A stretch of 64,000 nt of DNA from Asanoa ishikariensis. Lineage in GTDB: Bacteria; Actinomycetota; Actinomycetes; Mycobacteriales; Micromonosporaceae. Every line of letters begins with the position of its first letter. Within the stretch, counting starts at the first letter, position 1. The DNA is taken from positions 2,852,001 through 2,916,000 of the forward strand of contig NZ_FNQB01000001.1 in NCBI RefSeq assembly GCF_900107455.1, given 5' to 3'. Position numbers and translations under genes: made by a program. Below the pieces are notes generated by a model. It was given only the letters and a program-made list of their open reading frames with translations. It made no database searches and was not told where the DNA came from. Of this stretch, positions 52,612 through 61,629 are shown in pieces.

Positions 52612-53064
52612 ATGTCGGTCGACACGGAACACCAGGCGCATCTCGCGACCCACGAGCACATCCACGGCATCGACTGCGGCCACCAGGCGTTCGAACACGT
52701 GGGCCACATCGACTACCTGCACGACGGCCACCGCCACCACTCGCACGATGGCCACTACGACGAGTGCACGGCCGAAGAGCACACGAGCACCGAAGGCCAC
52801 CAGCACCAGCACGGCCAGAGCTGCGGCCACATCGGCCTGAAGCACGACGGGCACGTCGACTACCTGCACGACGGCCACGCGCACACCAAGCACGGCGACC
52901 ACTACGACGAGTGCTCCGTCAAGGACCACGTCGAAGCGGAAGCGCACACCCACGTACACGGCGACGGCTGCGGGCACCCGTCGGTCGCGCACGGCGACCA
53001 CGTCGACTACCTGCACGAGGACCACCGGCACGCGGCCCACGAGGGCCACTACGACGAACACTGA
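52612..53064 (+). CDS. Histidine-rich metal-binding protein of three repeated modules
   Basis: 150 residues, about a quarter histidine. Three modules of about 44 residues share the plan HxHxHGxxCGH...HxxHxDYLH(D/E)...HRHxxHxGHYDE: HIHGIDCGHQAFEHVGHIDY, HQHGQSCGHIGLKHDGHVDY and HVHGDGCGHPSVAHGDHVDY are the corresponding cores. Each has one CGH and at least nine histidines, fit for several Zn, Ni or Co ions. No signal peptide. The role is probably storage, buffering or delivery of metal (inference). ATG 52612 with a strong GGAGGTGG site; GATAAT at 52567-52572 is a plausible -10. Confidence 0.88.
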   Translation: MSVDTEHQAHLATHEHIHGIDCGHQAFEHVGHIDYLHDGHRHHSHDGHYDECTAEEHTSTEGHQHQHGQSCGHIGLKHDGHVDYLHDGHAHTKHGDHYDECSVKDHVEAEAHTHVHGDGCGHPSVAHGDHVDYLHEDHRHAAHEGHYDEH

Positions 53065-53088
53065 CCGTCACGGAGTGGCGTATAAAAC

Positions 53089-53100
53089 GAACGCTCGTTC
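53089..53100. promoter_or_regulatory. GAAC-N4-GTTC palindrome (LexA-like or TetR-like)
   Basis: CGAACGCTCGTTC lies between TATAAA (53081-53086) and GATATAAC, 58 bases before the secreted-protein GTG. GAAC-N4-GTTC is the core of the actinobacterial SOS box, though the flanks (A..T) are less typical. A TetR-family operator is equally possible. Confidence 0.4.
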
Positions 53101-53158
53101 TTCGATATAACCGGTTTGAGCTCCCACGGGGGGACCTCAACGTCATCGAGGAGCGAAC

Positions 53159-53668
53159 GTGAAAGCTGCGACCCGACACCGGGTGTTGGGCATCACCGGA
53201 CTGGCCGCCGCGGCGCTGCTGACCTTCGGCAGTCTCGCCCAGGCCGAGCCGGAGGCGGCGTCCGTCATCAACGCCTGCGTCAACCGGAAGACCGGTGACG
53301 TGCGCATTCCGGACCCGCCTCGGGAGGGCGGCGGCCACGGCTGCGATCGGTGGGAGCAGCGGGTGAGCTGGAACGTCAGAGGCCCCCAGGGCCCTCCCGG
53401 TCAGGTGGGGACTCCCGGCGTCATCGCGGACACGGCCCCGATCCCGGCGAACACGTCCGACGAGTCGATCCTCGCGTTCTGCCCGGACGGGACCGCGTTG
53501 AGCGGCGGCGGGTTCGAGATCGACCAGGGCGCTCTGTCCATCGTGGCCAGCGCGCCCGTGGTGGGTCCGCAGGGCGGCCTCGTGGCCTGGCGGGCGAGCT
53601 TCACCAATCCGACCGACACTGTCGGTCAGGGCACTGTCTGGGCGGTCTGTTTCAGGCCGGCGAGCTGA
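53159..53668 (+). CDS. Secreted protein with a short collagen-like segment
   Basis: 169 residues from GTG with GAGGAG 7 bases upstream. Signal peptide HRVLGITGLAAAALLTFGSLAQA, then VINACVNRKTGDVRI, the conserved start of many actinobacterial exported proteins that also contain GPQGPPGQVGTPG, as here (residues 76-88). The C-terminal half CPDGTALSGGGFEID... WRASFTNPTDTVGQGTVWAVC is a small beta domain. The collagen-like run is too short for a stable triple helix. Surface or extracellular role unknown. Confidence 0.85.
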   Translation: MKAATRHRVLGITGLAAAALLTFGSLAQAEPEAASVINACVNRKTGDVRIPDPPREGGGHGCDRWEQRVSWNVRGPQGPPGQVGTPGVIADTAPIPANTSDESILAFCPDGTALSGGGFEIDQGALSIVASAPVVGPQGGLVAWRASFTNPTDTVGQGTVWAVCFRPAS

Positions 53669-53670
53669 GC

Positions 53671-53696
53671 GGTGGGGCGCCCACCGGCGCCCCACC
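53671..53696. terminator. Bidirectional terminator between convergent genes
   Basis: GGTGGGGCGCC and GGCGCCCCACC form a perfect 11-base stem with a 4-base loop, directly after the secreted-protein stop and before the minus-strand hydrolase stop. Confidence 0.8.
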
Positions 53697-53699
53697 CAG

Positions 53700-54356
53700 T
53701 TACCAGCCTCGGGCGCGCCACTCCGGCACCGACGGGCGCTCGGCGCCCAAGGTGGAGTCCTTGCCGTGGCCCGGGTAGAACCACGTCTCGTCCGGCAGCG
53801 CGCCGAACAGCTTGGTCTCGATGTCGCCGATCAGCGACGCGAACGCCTCCGGGTCGTCGTGCGTGTTGCCCACGCCACCCGGGAAGAGGCTGTCGCCGGT
53901 GAACAGGTGCGGCGTGCCCTTCGGGTCGCGGTAGACCAGCGCGATCGACCCCGGCGTGTGGCCGACCAGGTGGATGACCTCGAGCTCGCAGTCGCCGATC
54001 GGGATCCGGTCGCCGTCGACCACCGGCGAGGTGCTGATGGGCAGCCCCTCGGCGTCGTCGGGGTGGGCCAGCGCGCGGGCGCCGGTCGCCGCGACGACCT
54101 CCTCCAGCGCCACCCAGTGGTCCATGTGCTGGTGCGTGGTGACCACTGTGGACAGTGCGCGATCGCCGACCAGCTCCAGCAACCGCGGCGCCTCGTTGGC
54201 GGCGTCGATCAGCAGCAGGTCTTCATTGGACAGACACTCCAGCAGGTACGCGTTGTTGTCCATCGGGCCGACCGAGAGCTTGGTGATGCGCAGGCCGGGC
54301 AGGTTCCGGACGTCCGGCGCACCGCCGGTCTCGACGTTTCCGCTGTACGAAGACAT
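53700..54356 (-). CDS. Metallo-beta-lactamase-fold hydrolase (glyoxalase II-like)
   Basis: 218 residues. The zinc motif THQHMDH (H75, H77, D79, H80), a later His in LVGHTPGS, Asp in FTGDSLFPGG and the final His of YPGHG complete the two-metal site of glyoxalase II-like enzymes. It probably hydrolyses a thioester, possibly of mycothiol, which replaces glutathione in actinobacteria. ATG 54356. The downstream neighbour upstream on the same strand is a mycothiol-dependent-type protein, 10 bases away, supporting a thiol link. Confidence 0.9.
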   Translation of the reverse strand: MSSYSGNVETGGAPDVRNLPGLRITKLSVGPMDNNAYLLECLSNEDLLLIDAANEAPRLLELVGDRALSTVVTTHQHMDHWVALEEVVAATGARALAHPDDAEGLPISTSPVVDGDRIPIGDCELEVIHLVGHTPGSIALVYRDPKGTPHLFTGDSLFPGGVGNTHDDPEAFASLIGDIETKLFGALPDETWFYPGHGKDSTLGAERPSVPEWRARGW

Positions 54357-54366
54357 GGCGGGATCC

Positions 54367-55065
54367 TTACATCCAGAAGGGCGGGGTGGGCAGTGGACCG
54401 TCGGGCGTGACGGAAAGGCCGGCGCCGGTGGAGCGGCCGGTGAGCCAGGCGGCGAGCGCGCACGCGGAACCTGACACGACCGGGCCGCCGTTGCCCACCT
54501 CGAGCGGGTGGCCGGTGTCGGTGGGCCGCAGCACCAGCGGGGTCGCGTCGGCCAGGCCGCTGACCACCTCGTGCAGCAGGCGGTGGCCGAAGGCGTCCGG
54601 CCAGTCGTCGTGGCCGTAGCCGGCGGCCAGGTCGACGTGGTGCACCTCGACCTCGCGCAGCCGGCGCCAGACGCTGAAGACGGTGGCCTGCGGCTGGCCG
54701 GGCACGTCCAGGATGGTCGACCACTGCTCCGGGGTGAGCGCGTCGGCCGCCTCGGCGTACGCCAGGGTCGAGTCCCGCAGGTCGGCGAGGTGCACCGCGG
54801 CCGGCCGGTCGGCGTCGCGCTCGATGTCGCTCGCGCGCTGGCCAGGCTGGTACTGCGGGGTGACGACGCCGGTGCGCGCCCAGATCAGCAGGTTGCGCAG
54901 GCCGTCCGCGTTGCGCGCGACGTGCGCCAGCACGTGTCCCCGGGTCCAACCGGGCAGGGCGGAGGGTGCCGCGACGGCCGCGTCGTCGAACCCGGCGGCC
55001 GTCGTGATCAAACGCTCGGTCGCCCGGTCGACCTCGGCCATCAGTGCCAGCGGGTCCGTGCTCAC
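54367..55065 (-). CDS. Maleylpyruvate isomerase-family (DinB-like) protein
   Basis: 232 residues. The MDMPI_N four-helix bundle is clear: PLALMAEVDRATERLI, LPGWTRGHVLAHVARNADGLRNLL with the metal-binding His, and WRRLREVEVHHVDLAAGYGHDDWP with two more His. A C-terminal domain follows. The family includes mycothiol-dependent maleylpyruvate isomerase. GTG 55065 (VSTDPLALMAEV). Transcribed with the zinc hydrolase gene, only 10 bases between. Confidence 0.88.
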   Translation of the reverse strand: MSTDPLALMAEVDRATERLITTAAGFDDAAVAAPSALPGWTRGHVLAHVARNADGLRNLLIWARTGVVTPQYQPGQRASDIERDADRPAAVHLADLRDSTLAYAEAADALTPEQWSTILDVPGQPQATVFSVWRRLREVEVHHVDLAAGYGHDDWPDAFGHRLLHEVVSGLADATPLVLRPTDTGHPLEVGNGGPVVSGSACALAAWLTGRSTGAGLSVTPDGPLPTPPFWM

Positions 55066-55174
55066 AGCAGCCCCTTTCGCCTCGCACCACAAACCCTAGC
55101 CGGGTGCGGGTCAGAATTCGGTTTCGGCCCCACCGGGCGCGGCCTACCGTCGATGCCAACGACGAAAGGCACCC

Positions 55175-56236
55175 ATGACCTTTGAGCTCGCGTCCCTCGG
55201 TTGGGACGCCGCGTACTCCGCCGGCCTGCCGGCGTTCGACGCCGACGTGGTGCCGGGCCGGGTGGCCCGGGTCGACCGCGGCGTCTGCACCGTGCTGTGC
55301 GCCGACGGCCCGGTGCGCGCCAGCCTGGCCGGCGCGGTGCTGGCCGCCGCGTCCCGCGACCCCGCACGGTTGCCCTGTGCGGGCGACTGGGTGCTGGTGC
55401 GCGTCTGGCCCGACGACCGGGTCACCATCGAGGCGGTGCTGCCCCGGCGCACGGCGATCATCCGGCGCACCGCCGACAAGGACTCGTCCGGCCAGGTGCT
55501 GGCGGCCAACCTCGACGTCGCCGCCGTGGTCGAGCCGCTGGACCCCATGCCCGACGTCGGCCGCATCGAGCGGCTGCTGGCGCTCGCCTGGGACTCCGGC
55601 GCGCGCCCGTTGGTCCTGCTCACGAAGTGCGACGCCGTGCCCGACCCGGCCGCGGTGGCCGACGACCTGGCCCGGTCAGCGCCGGGCGTCGAGGTGCTGA
55701 CGGTCAGCGCCCGGGAAGGCACGGGTCTCGACCAGGTGCGCCCGCTGGTCGCGGCCGGCCGCACGCTCGGCCTGCTCGGTCCGTCCGGCGCCGGCAAGTC
55801 CACGCTGGTCAACGCCCTGGCCGGGGCTGCCGTGATGGGCACAAGAGCCGTCCGTGAGAGCGACGGTAAGGGCCGCCACATGACGACCTACCGCGCCCTG
55901 ATTCCGATACCCGGTGGCGGCGCCGTGCTCGACACCCCCGGCATGCGCCAGGTCGGCCTGCTGGACGGCGCCGAGGGTCTGGGCCAGGCGTTCGCCGACG
56001 TGGCCGAGATCATCGCGGCCTGCCGGTTCGCCGACTGCACCCACCAGGCCGAGCCCAACTGCGCGGTCCGCGCGGCGCTGGAGTCCGGCGAGCTCAGCCC
56101 CCGCCGGTGGGAGAGCTGGGAGCGGCTCAGTCGGGAGCTCGCCTACGAGACCCGCCGCCGCGAGTCCCGCAAGGCGGCCGTGGAGCGGGCCCGGCTCAAA
56201 CAACACCGGGTCCGCGACACGAGCCGTCACATCTGA
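55175..56236 (+). CDS. rsgA: Ribosome small-subunit GTPase RsgA
   Basis: 353 residues. OB-fold domain at 25-95, then a circularly permuted GTPase with motifs in the order G4 TKCD (150-153), G1 GPSGAGKST (202-210), G3 DTPGM (253-257), and a zinc knuckle CRFADCTHQAEPNC. It checks late 30S assembly. ATG 55175 with GAAAGG 6 bases upstream. Stops 10 bases inside the convergent GH73 gene. Confidence 0.95.
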   Translation: MTFELASLGWDAAYSAGLPAFDADVVPGRVARVDRGVCTVLCADGPVRASLAGAVLAAASRDPARLPCAGDWVLVRVWPDDRVTIEAVLPRRTAIIRRTADKDSSGQVLAANLDVAAVVEPLDPMPDVGRIERLLALAWDSGARPLVLLTKCDAVPDPAAVADDLARSAPGVEVLTVSAREGTGLDQVRPLVAAGRTLGLLGPSGAGKSTLVNALAGAAVMGTRAVRESDGKGRHMTTYRALIPIPGGGAVLDTPGMRQVGLLDGAEGLGQAFADVAEIIAACRFADCTHQAEPNCAVRAALESGELSPRRWESWERLSRELAYETRRRESRKAAVERARLKQHRVRDTSRHI

Positions 56237-57327
56237 GCCTTCTTCGCGGGGTCGTACTTGTAGAGGTTGTACGCCGTCATGATCTCGATCAGGTCGTTCG
56301 CGTACGAAGGAGACGTCGCGTAGCCGGCCTTGTGGATCTCCTTGGCGAACTGGTTCGGGTTGTTGCTGTACTTGAACGCGGGCTTGTAGCGGTCGTTCAC
56401 GGTCAGGAAGTACCCGTGGTCGGCGAACGACGCGGTCGCGTTGCGGTACGCCCGGAAGGACGCCGAGGTGTCGTAGCAGCTATCGCCCTCGCACTCCTGC
56501 GTCGCGTACGACCGGCAGCCCAGCGCGATCGTCCCGGGGTTGCCGAAGCACTTGATGCCGAAGTAGCTGTGGTCGCGCCGGGTCAGGTAGGAGCGGCCCC
56601 AGCCGGACTCGAGGATCGACTGCGCGATGGTCACCGACGCCGGCACCTTGTACTTCTGGAAGCCCAGGCGGGCCGGCTCGGCGACGCGGGCGAGGAACTG
56701 CGCCGCGCCCGAAGCCGGCACCGTGGGCGGCGACTGGCCGCACCAGGGCAGGTTCGGCATGCCCTTGCTGTACGCGACCAGCGCGTCCGACACGTACCGG
56801 CCATCGGTCAGCCGGTTCCAGGCGTAGGTGGTCCGAACGTGCCCGGTCACCTTCTGGCCCCACACCTGGCAGTTGATCGCCAGCCCGGTGCCGTTGGTCA
56901 GGGTGCCGACCCGGGTGCTGCTCGTGGTGGCGCCGGCGCGCACGTTGACCGAGCCGCCGCCGCTGCTGACCGTGGCGACGCTGGCACCCTTCGGGGTGCA
57001 CCAGGGGAGCCAGGGCCGTGACGGCGACCAGCGCAGGTAGCCGTCGGATACGTAGTGTCCGTTGGACAGCCGGTCCCAGTACGGCGTCGCGCGCTGTGTG
57101 CCCTTGACCTGTTCGCCGAACTCCTGGCAGACCGCGGTCACCTTGCTGCCGTCGGCGACCGAGCCGGCACGGGCGTCCGCCGTGGACGGTCCACTGCGGA
57201 GGTTGAGCGGCCCGCCGGCGACGACGGTGGCGGTCGGTGCGGCGGCGGCGACGCCGGGCAGCAGGGCGACCGCGGCCGCACTGGCCAGCACACCGGCGGC
57301 CAGCGCACGCATCAGAGCAGACTTCAT
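56227..57327 (-). CDS. Secreted SH3/glucosaminidase (GH73) cell-wall hydrolase
   Basis: 366 residues. Signal peptide MKSALMRALAAGVLASAAAV with cleavage after AAAAP. Two SH3b-like modules (GPLNLRSGPSTADARAGSVADG at about 35 and SVNVRAGATTSSTRVGTLTNG at about 128), then a GH73 glucosaminidase domain: VTIAQSILESGWGRSYLTRRDHSYFGIKC with the catalytic Glu, and RAYRNATASFADHGYFL. It cleaves peptidoglycan glycan strands outside the cell. ATG 57327 with GGGGGAA upstream. Confidence 0.92.
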   Translation of the reverse strand: MKSALMRALAAGVLASAAAVALLPGVAAAAPTATVVAGGPLNLRSGPSTADARAGSVADGSKVTAVCQEFGEQVKGTQRATPYWDRLSNGHYVSDGYLRWSPSRPWLPWCTPKGASVATVSSGGGSVNVRAGATTSSTRVGTLTNGTGLAINCQVWGQKVTGHVRTTYAWNRLTDGRYVSDALVAYSKGMPNLPWCGQSPPTVPASGAAQFLARVAEPARLGFQKYKVPASVTIAQSILESGWGRSYLTRRDHSYFGIKCFGNPGTIALGCRSYATQECEGDSCYDTSASFRAYRNATASFADHGYFLTVNDRYKPAFKYSNNPNQFAKEIHKAGYATSPSYANDLIEIMTAYNLYKYDPAKKAQM

Positions 57328-57471
57328 CGTCGGTTCCCCCTTCCGACCTGACCGGTGGCGATCCACGCCGCCATCGGTCAATTCAGGCTATTTGCCGGAA
57401 ATGGGAACGGTGGGAAAAGAGAGGAATTCGCGAAAGATCGTCGCTTATATCCGATTTGCGGCCGGGACCAA

Positions 57472-59133
57472 TCAGGGAGCGACCGTGAACCGCAGCGCTG
57501 ACGGCCGGGTCTCGTCGTGGAACACCCAGCGCTGCCCGCCGCGCAGCGCCACCGCGCTGCCCAGGGGTTCGCCGGTGCCCGGGTTGCGCGCCCAGCGCGG
57601 ATGCGACCCGCCCGCCACCTGCACCCGCAGCCGGTGCCCGGGCTCGAACCGGTACGCGGTCGGGAACATCGGCACCCGCACCTCGGTCACGCCGTCGGCG
57701 TCCCGCCGGAACCGACCCGGCACCACCCGGACCAGCCCGTCGCACACGTTCCAGGACCGGCCCCGCGGGTCCACGTCGCAGAGTCGCACGAAGACGTCGA
57801 AGAACTCCGGCTCGCCGTGCGTGTAGATGGTCGCCGCGACCTCGCCGACCAGGTCCAGCGGCGCCTCGATCGGCTCGCCGGTGAAGACCAGCACGTCGGC
57901 GCGGCTCTCCACGAGCCGGTTGTCGACCCGGCCGGCCTTGTTGGCGGCCAGCACCGCACCGCCGACGGACGGCGTCGGGTCGGCGGGGTCGTAGTAGAAG
58001 CGGGACGGCTCACCGGTGCCCGGCACCGCGCCGAGGCCGCCGTCCGGGTGCAGGAAGAGCTCCCCGGTGCGGCCGGCCGGCGGCCACTCGGGCACGTCGC
58101 GCCACCCCGCGTTGCCCACGTGCAGCCGTACCCTGGCGGTCTGGGCGTCGGCCGGCGTGGTGCGCAGGGCTGCCGCGGCGGCGGCTCCGCGCGGCATCCG
58201 CTCGCACAGGAACGCCAGCCCCTCGCGCATCCAGGCGCCGAGCAGCCCCGGACTGCCGTGGGTCCACGGACCGATCATCAGGTACGGGTCGGCGCCCGCG
58301 GCCTTCAGCGCCGCGTAGTCGCGAAGCTGCGAGGTCAGGAAGATGTCGTGCCAGCCGGTGATCATCGCGATCGGCGCGCGCACGTCGCCCACGGTGGAGT
58401 CGAACCGACGGTCCGCCCAGTACGCCGCGTCCGGCTCGACCTCGCGCAGCCACTCCTGGAAGAACGGCACCTGCGCGCCCACCGCGACCAGGTCGGCGGT
58501 GTCCAGCGGCAGGGTCGCGAGCCCCCGCAGCAGCTTGGGCTGGCCGCGCTTGAGCTCGCGCTGCCGGGTGAGGAACGGCTGCCCCTCGGCGCTGAGCAGC
58601 TCGGCCCAGGTCAGCGCGGTGTCGAGGGAGAAGGCCTCACCGGCGTACGTAGAGTCGCGGGCCGACGAGGTCGTGCAGACCAGCACCATCGCGCGTAGCT
58701 CGTCACCGACGTAGGGCGCCACCGCCCACTGGGCGAAGCCCTGGTAGCTGGAGCCGAACATCGCCAGGTGCCCGTTGTACCAGGGCTGCCGGCGCAGCCA
58801 GTCGACCGTGTCGATGCCGTCGTCGCGTTCGTGCAGCATCGGCTCGAAACTGCCGCCGGACCCGTACGTGCCGCGACAGGACTGGATCACGGTGTGCAGC
58901 CCGCGCTCGGCGATCAGCCGGCCGAGCAGGGTGACCACGCCACTGCGCCCGTACGGCGTGCGGATCAGCACGGTGCCGGCGTCCGGCACGTCCGTCGCGT
59001 AGTGGTCGGTCACCAGCGCGACACCGTCGCGGGCGCGCACCCGCTGATGTCGGTGGGCGGTGACCCTGCCGGGCACGGCCGGCGGCAGCCGGAGAGCACG
59101 GGCGGCGGCGAAGGTCGCGACCTGGGCGAGCAC
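57472..59133 (-). CDS. CocE/NonD-type hydrolase (peptidase S15 family)
   Basis: 553 residues from GTG. Opening VRARDGVALVTDHYATDVPDAGTVLIRTPYGR, the CRGTYGSGG oxyanion segment, nucleophile Ser129 in FGSSYQG and the acid/His part in MITGWHDIFL and LMIGPWTHG. The C-terminal half is the beta-sandwich (PAD) domain typical of X-Pro dipeptidyl peptidase and cocaine esterase. No signal peptide. An esterase or aminopeptidase. The gene-free stretch 57328-57471 shows nothing notable. Confidence 0.92.
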   Translation of the reverse strand: MLAQVATFAAARALRLPPAVPGRVTAHRHQRVRARDGVALVTDHYATDVPDAGTVLIRTPYGRSGVVTLLGRLIAERGLHTVIQSCRGTYGSGGSFEPMLHERDDGIDTVDWLRRQPWYNGHLAMFGSSYQGFAQWAVAPYVGDELRAMVLVCTTSSARDSTYAGEAFSLDTALTWAELLSAEGQPFLTRQRELKRGQPKLLRGLATLPLDTADLVAVGAQVPFFQEWLREVEPDAAYWADRRFDSTVGDVRAPIAMITGWHDIFLTSQLRDYAALKAAGADPYLMIGPWTHGSPGLLGAWMREGLAFLCERMPRGAAAAAALRTTPADAQTARVRLHVGNAGWRDVPEWPPAGRTGELFLHPDGGLGAVPGTGEPSRFYYDPADPTPSVGGAVLAANKAGRVDNRLVESRADVLVFTGEPIEAPLDLVGEVAATIYTHGEPEFFDVFVRLCDVDPRGRSWNVCDGLVRVVPGRFRRDADGVTEVRVPMFPTAYRFEPGHRLRVQVAGGSHPRWARNPGTGEPLGSAVALRGGQRWVFHDETRPSALRFTVAP

Positions 59134-59170
59134 GATCCCACCGTACCCAGCCGCCGCCCGTTTTTGCTCC

Positions 59171-60646
59171 TCAGACGCCGATCCGGCGCCAGTCTCCCCA
59201 GATCGCGAACGTCATCCCGGCGCCGGCCTGGATGTTGACGAACAGCGTCTCGCCGTCGGGGCTGAACGTGGAGCCCGCGAACTCGTCGTTGGTCCGGGGC
59301 GCCCCGGAGCTCGACGTGAGCCGGTTGAGCGCGATGTCGAACAGCTCGCCGTCGCGGCCGAGTCCGCGCAGGTAGTTGTCGTTGGTGTTGTCCTCACAGA
59401 CCACCAGCGTGCCGCGCGGGCTGGTGGTGACGTTGTCGGGGAAGTCCAGGGTGTCCGGACCCGGTGACCGGTAGACGGCCCGCAACACCTCGTGCTTCGG
59501 GTAGTACGCCCAGATCTGCCCATGGCCGTTGCCGTAGCCGCCGGTCGCGTGCGGCCCGAGCTCCGTCTCCGCCTCGCCGCCACCCTGGGTGGAGGTGAAG
59601 TAGATGACGCCGTCGTCGTACACGGCGCCCTCGAGTCTCGAGAAGTAGGCCGCGCCCTGCTCCCAACCCTGTTTGGGTACGTGGATGGTCGCGTCGTCGT
59701 TGGTCGTCGGCGCGGTCTCCCCGGGCGTGTAGGGGAAGGTCGGCGAGGGATCGTCGATGTCGACCCATTTCACGTCGTACGTGGCCCCGCGCCGCTGGTC
59801 GGCCTCCAGGTGGATGTTGGGGCGCTTGCGAACGGCCAGCATCTGCAACCGGCCGCGGTTGTCGAGATGCCCGAGCCGCATCGGATCCCGGCGCGGCTTG
59901 TAACGGAAGAACCCGGACGGGAACTCGAAGCTGTCCTCGGTCAGGTAGAGGTAGCCCGAGTGCGGGTCGTAGGCGACCGCCTCGTGGGTGAACCGCCCGG
60001 CCGCGGTGATCGGCTCGCCCGTGGCCTCGCCGCGGACGGGCACCTCGAAGACGTACCCGTGCGGCTTGGTCAACGGCACGTTGGACGCGTTGGTGAAGTC
60101 CGGGCCGACATCCGGCCCGTTGACGGTCTCCTCGCAGGTCACCCAGCTACCCCACGGCATCCGCCCGCCGGAGCAGTTCATCATCGTGCCGTTCACGCTG
60201 GTGTACGCGCGGCGCACCTCGCCGTGCGGGGAGACGTGGACGGTCGTGGTGCCGCCGCGGGCCATGGGGTCGTAGGGCGTACGCGGCCCGAAGGCCGGTC
60301 CGGGATTGTTGACCTCGTGGTTGCGGATGAGGACGATGTCGTCCCTGCTCTTGTCGCGGAAGGCGCCCATGCCGTCGTGCCGCCCGGGGAGCGCGGTGCC
60401 GTCGTCGAGGGTGATGGGTGACTCGGTGTCGTGGAAGGAGCGGTAACGGAAGCCGGCCGGCACGTGCAGCCGCACCTTGCCGTCACGCAGGTCGGCGATG
60501 TCGTCGACAAGAGGCGCCTTGGGGGGCTTGGGGTGGGCCGAGGCGGCATCGCGGTTGACGAACCCGAGGAACGGCCCACCGAGCGCGACACCGCCGGCCG
60601 CGGCCGCGGCACCCCGCAACAACGTGCGACGATCGAGATCAGACAT
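59171..60646 (-). CDS. Tat-exported PhoX-like phosphatase (DUF839)
   Basis: 491 residues. Twin-arginine signal SDLDRRTLLRGAAAAAGGVA (RR followed by TLLRG). The PhoX/DUF839 domain has RNHEVNNPGPAF, WGSWVTCEETVNG, FTHEAVAYDPHSGYLYLTED and LVVCEDNTNDNYLRGL, which carry acidic ligands for the Ca/Fe centre of the PhoX beta-propeller. It probably releases phosphate from organic esters outside the membrane. ATG 60646 with GGAG upstream. GGTTAACCCC (minus strand, 60726-60717) weakly resembles half of a PhoP site. Confidence 0.9.
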   Translation of the reverse strand: MSDLDRRTLLRGAAAAAGGVALGGPFLGFVNRDAASAHPKPPKAPLVDDIADLRDGKVRLHVPAGFRYRSFHDTESPITLDDGTALPGRHDGMGAFRDKSRDDIVLIRNHEVNNPGPAFGPRTPYDPMARGGTTTVHVSPHGEVRRAYTSVNGTMMNCSGGRMPWGSWVTCEETVNGPDVGPDFTNASNVPLTKPHGYVFEVPVRGEATGEPITAAGRFTHEAVAYDPHSGYLYLTEDSFEFPSGFFRYKPRRDPMRLGHLDNRGRLQMLAVRKRPNIHLEADQRRGATYDVKWVDIDDPSPTFPYTPGETAPTTNDDATIHVPKQGWEQGAAYFSRLEGAVYDDGVIYFTSTQGGGEAETELGPHATGGYGNGHGQIWAYYPKHEVLRAVYRSPGPDTLDFPDNVTTSPRGTLVVCEDNTNDNYLRGLGRDGELFDIALNRLTSSSGAPRTNDEFAGSTFSPDGETLFVNIQAGAGMTFAIWGDWRRIGV

Positions 60647-60744
60647 CGAGGACTCCTTTGTCGGAATCCATCGATCCTCACGAGGCCAGGCCACCTGCGC
60701 AACCGCTGGTTGGCCCGGGGTTAACCTGCCGTCCATCTCTTCAC

Positions 60745-60773
60745 GTATATACTTTCTGCGATTCCGTATATAC
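60745..60773. promoter_or_regulatory. Double GTATATAC operator before vapB
   Basis: The palindrome GTATATAC occurs at 60745-60752 and 60766-60773, 21 bases centre to centre (two helical turns), in GC-rich surroundings and 15 bases before the antitoxin start. Toxin-antitoxin complexes commonly bind such paired palindromes to repress their own promoter. Confidence 0.65.
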
Positions 60774-60787
60774 GAGGGTGGTGTGCC

Positions 60788-60997
60788 GTGACCAAGGTGC
60801 TCATCGACGTCGACGACGAAGCGCTCGCCGAAGCTTCGGAGCTGCTCGGCACCAAGACCAAGAAGGACACGGTCAACACTGCCCTGCGGGAGACCGCCAA
60901 CCACCTCCGGCGGGCCAAGGCGCTGGCTCGGCTCGCCGAGCTCGGCGAGGCGGGAGCGTTCGACGACCTGCTCGACAAGTCCACCTATCGCGGATGA
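60788..60997 (+). CDS. vapB: VapB-type antitoxin
   Basis: 69 residues from GTG. The N-terminal [32 protein letters not shown] is a ribbon-helix-helix DNA-binding domain of the type II VapB (DUF2191) class; the C-terminal half with [18 protein letters not shown] would wrap the toxin. It neutralises VapC and autoregulates the operon. Its stop overlaps the VapC ATG. Confidence 0.9.
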   Translation: MTKVLIDVDDEALAEASELLGTKTKKDTVNTALRETANHLRRAKALARLAELGEAGAFDDLLDKSTYRG

Positions 60998-61419
60998 TGC
61001 CGGCGCGGTTCCTGATCGACACCAGCGCGGTGGTCCGACTGCTGCGCGACAGCGACCTGCGGCAGCGATGGCAGCCGCAGATAACCGCCGGGGTGCTCGG
61101 CATCTGCCCGCTCACCGAGATGGAGCTGCTCTACAGCGCCCGCTCCAAGGCCGACCGCGAAGAGCTCGTGGAACTGCTCGGCGTGACCTTCGTGTGGATC
61201 GCGATGCCGGAGCGGGTCTTCCTGCGGGCGGCCGAGGTGCAGTCCGCCATGACCGCGCGCGGCACGCACCGTTCGGCCGGGGTCGTCGACCTGCTGCTGG
61301 CCGCGACGGCCGAGCTCAACGGGTTGGCGCTGGTGCACTACGACCACGACTTCGACGAGGTCATCTCCGTCACCGGCCAGTCCGCGGTCTGGATCGCCAC
61401 GCCGGGCTCGATCGCCTGA
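60994..61419 (+). CDS. vapC: VapC-type PIN-domain ribonuclease toxin
   Basis: 141 residues. PIN motifs: [14 protein letters not shown] (first Asp), [12 protein letters not shown] (Glu), [28 protein letters not shown] (Asp pair). These acidic residues bind Mg/Mn for RNA cleavage; VapC toxins cut tRNA or rRNA. Start ATG 60994 or the adjacent ATG 60997. Forms a standard two-gene type II system with the antitoxin. Confidence 0.92.
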   Translation: MMPARFLIDTSAVVRLLRDSDLRQRWQPQITAGVLGICPLTEMELLYSARSKADREELVELLGVTFVWIAMPERVFLRAAEVQSAMTARGTHRSAGVVDLLLAATAELNGLALVHYDHDFDEVISVTGQSAVWIATPGSIA

Positions 61420-61629
61420 CTCACAGCCAGGTTGATGCGATCCCCGCAGGCTCCGCGCTTCCGGGTTAATCCACACGGTCAGCGGTTGTCGCCGTCCGTT
61501 CGGTTTCCGGGTTGTTGGGAGATTCCTCCCTTTTAATCCGATTTCATTGGAACCGCAGCCAGGCCCTTATGGAATCGAGACGCTCGGCCGCGTCGATCCC
61601 ACTGCGATCCCAGATCCGGAGCACTCAGC

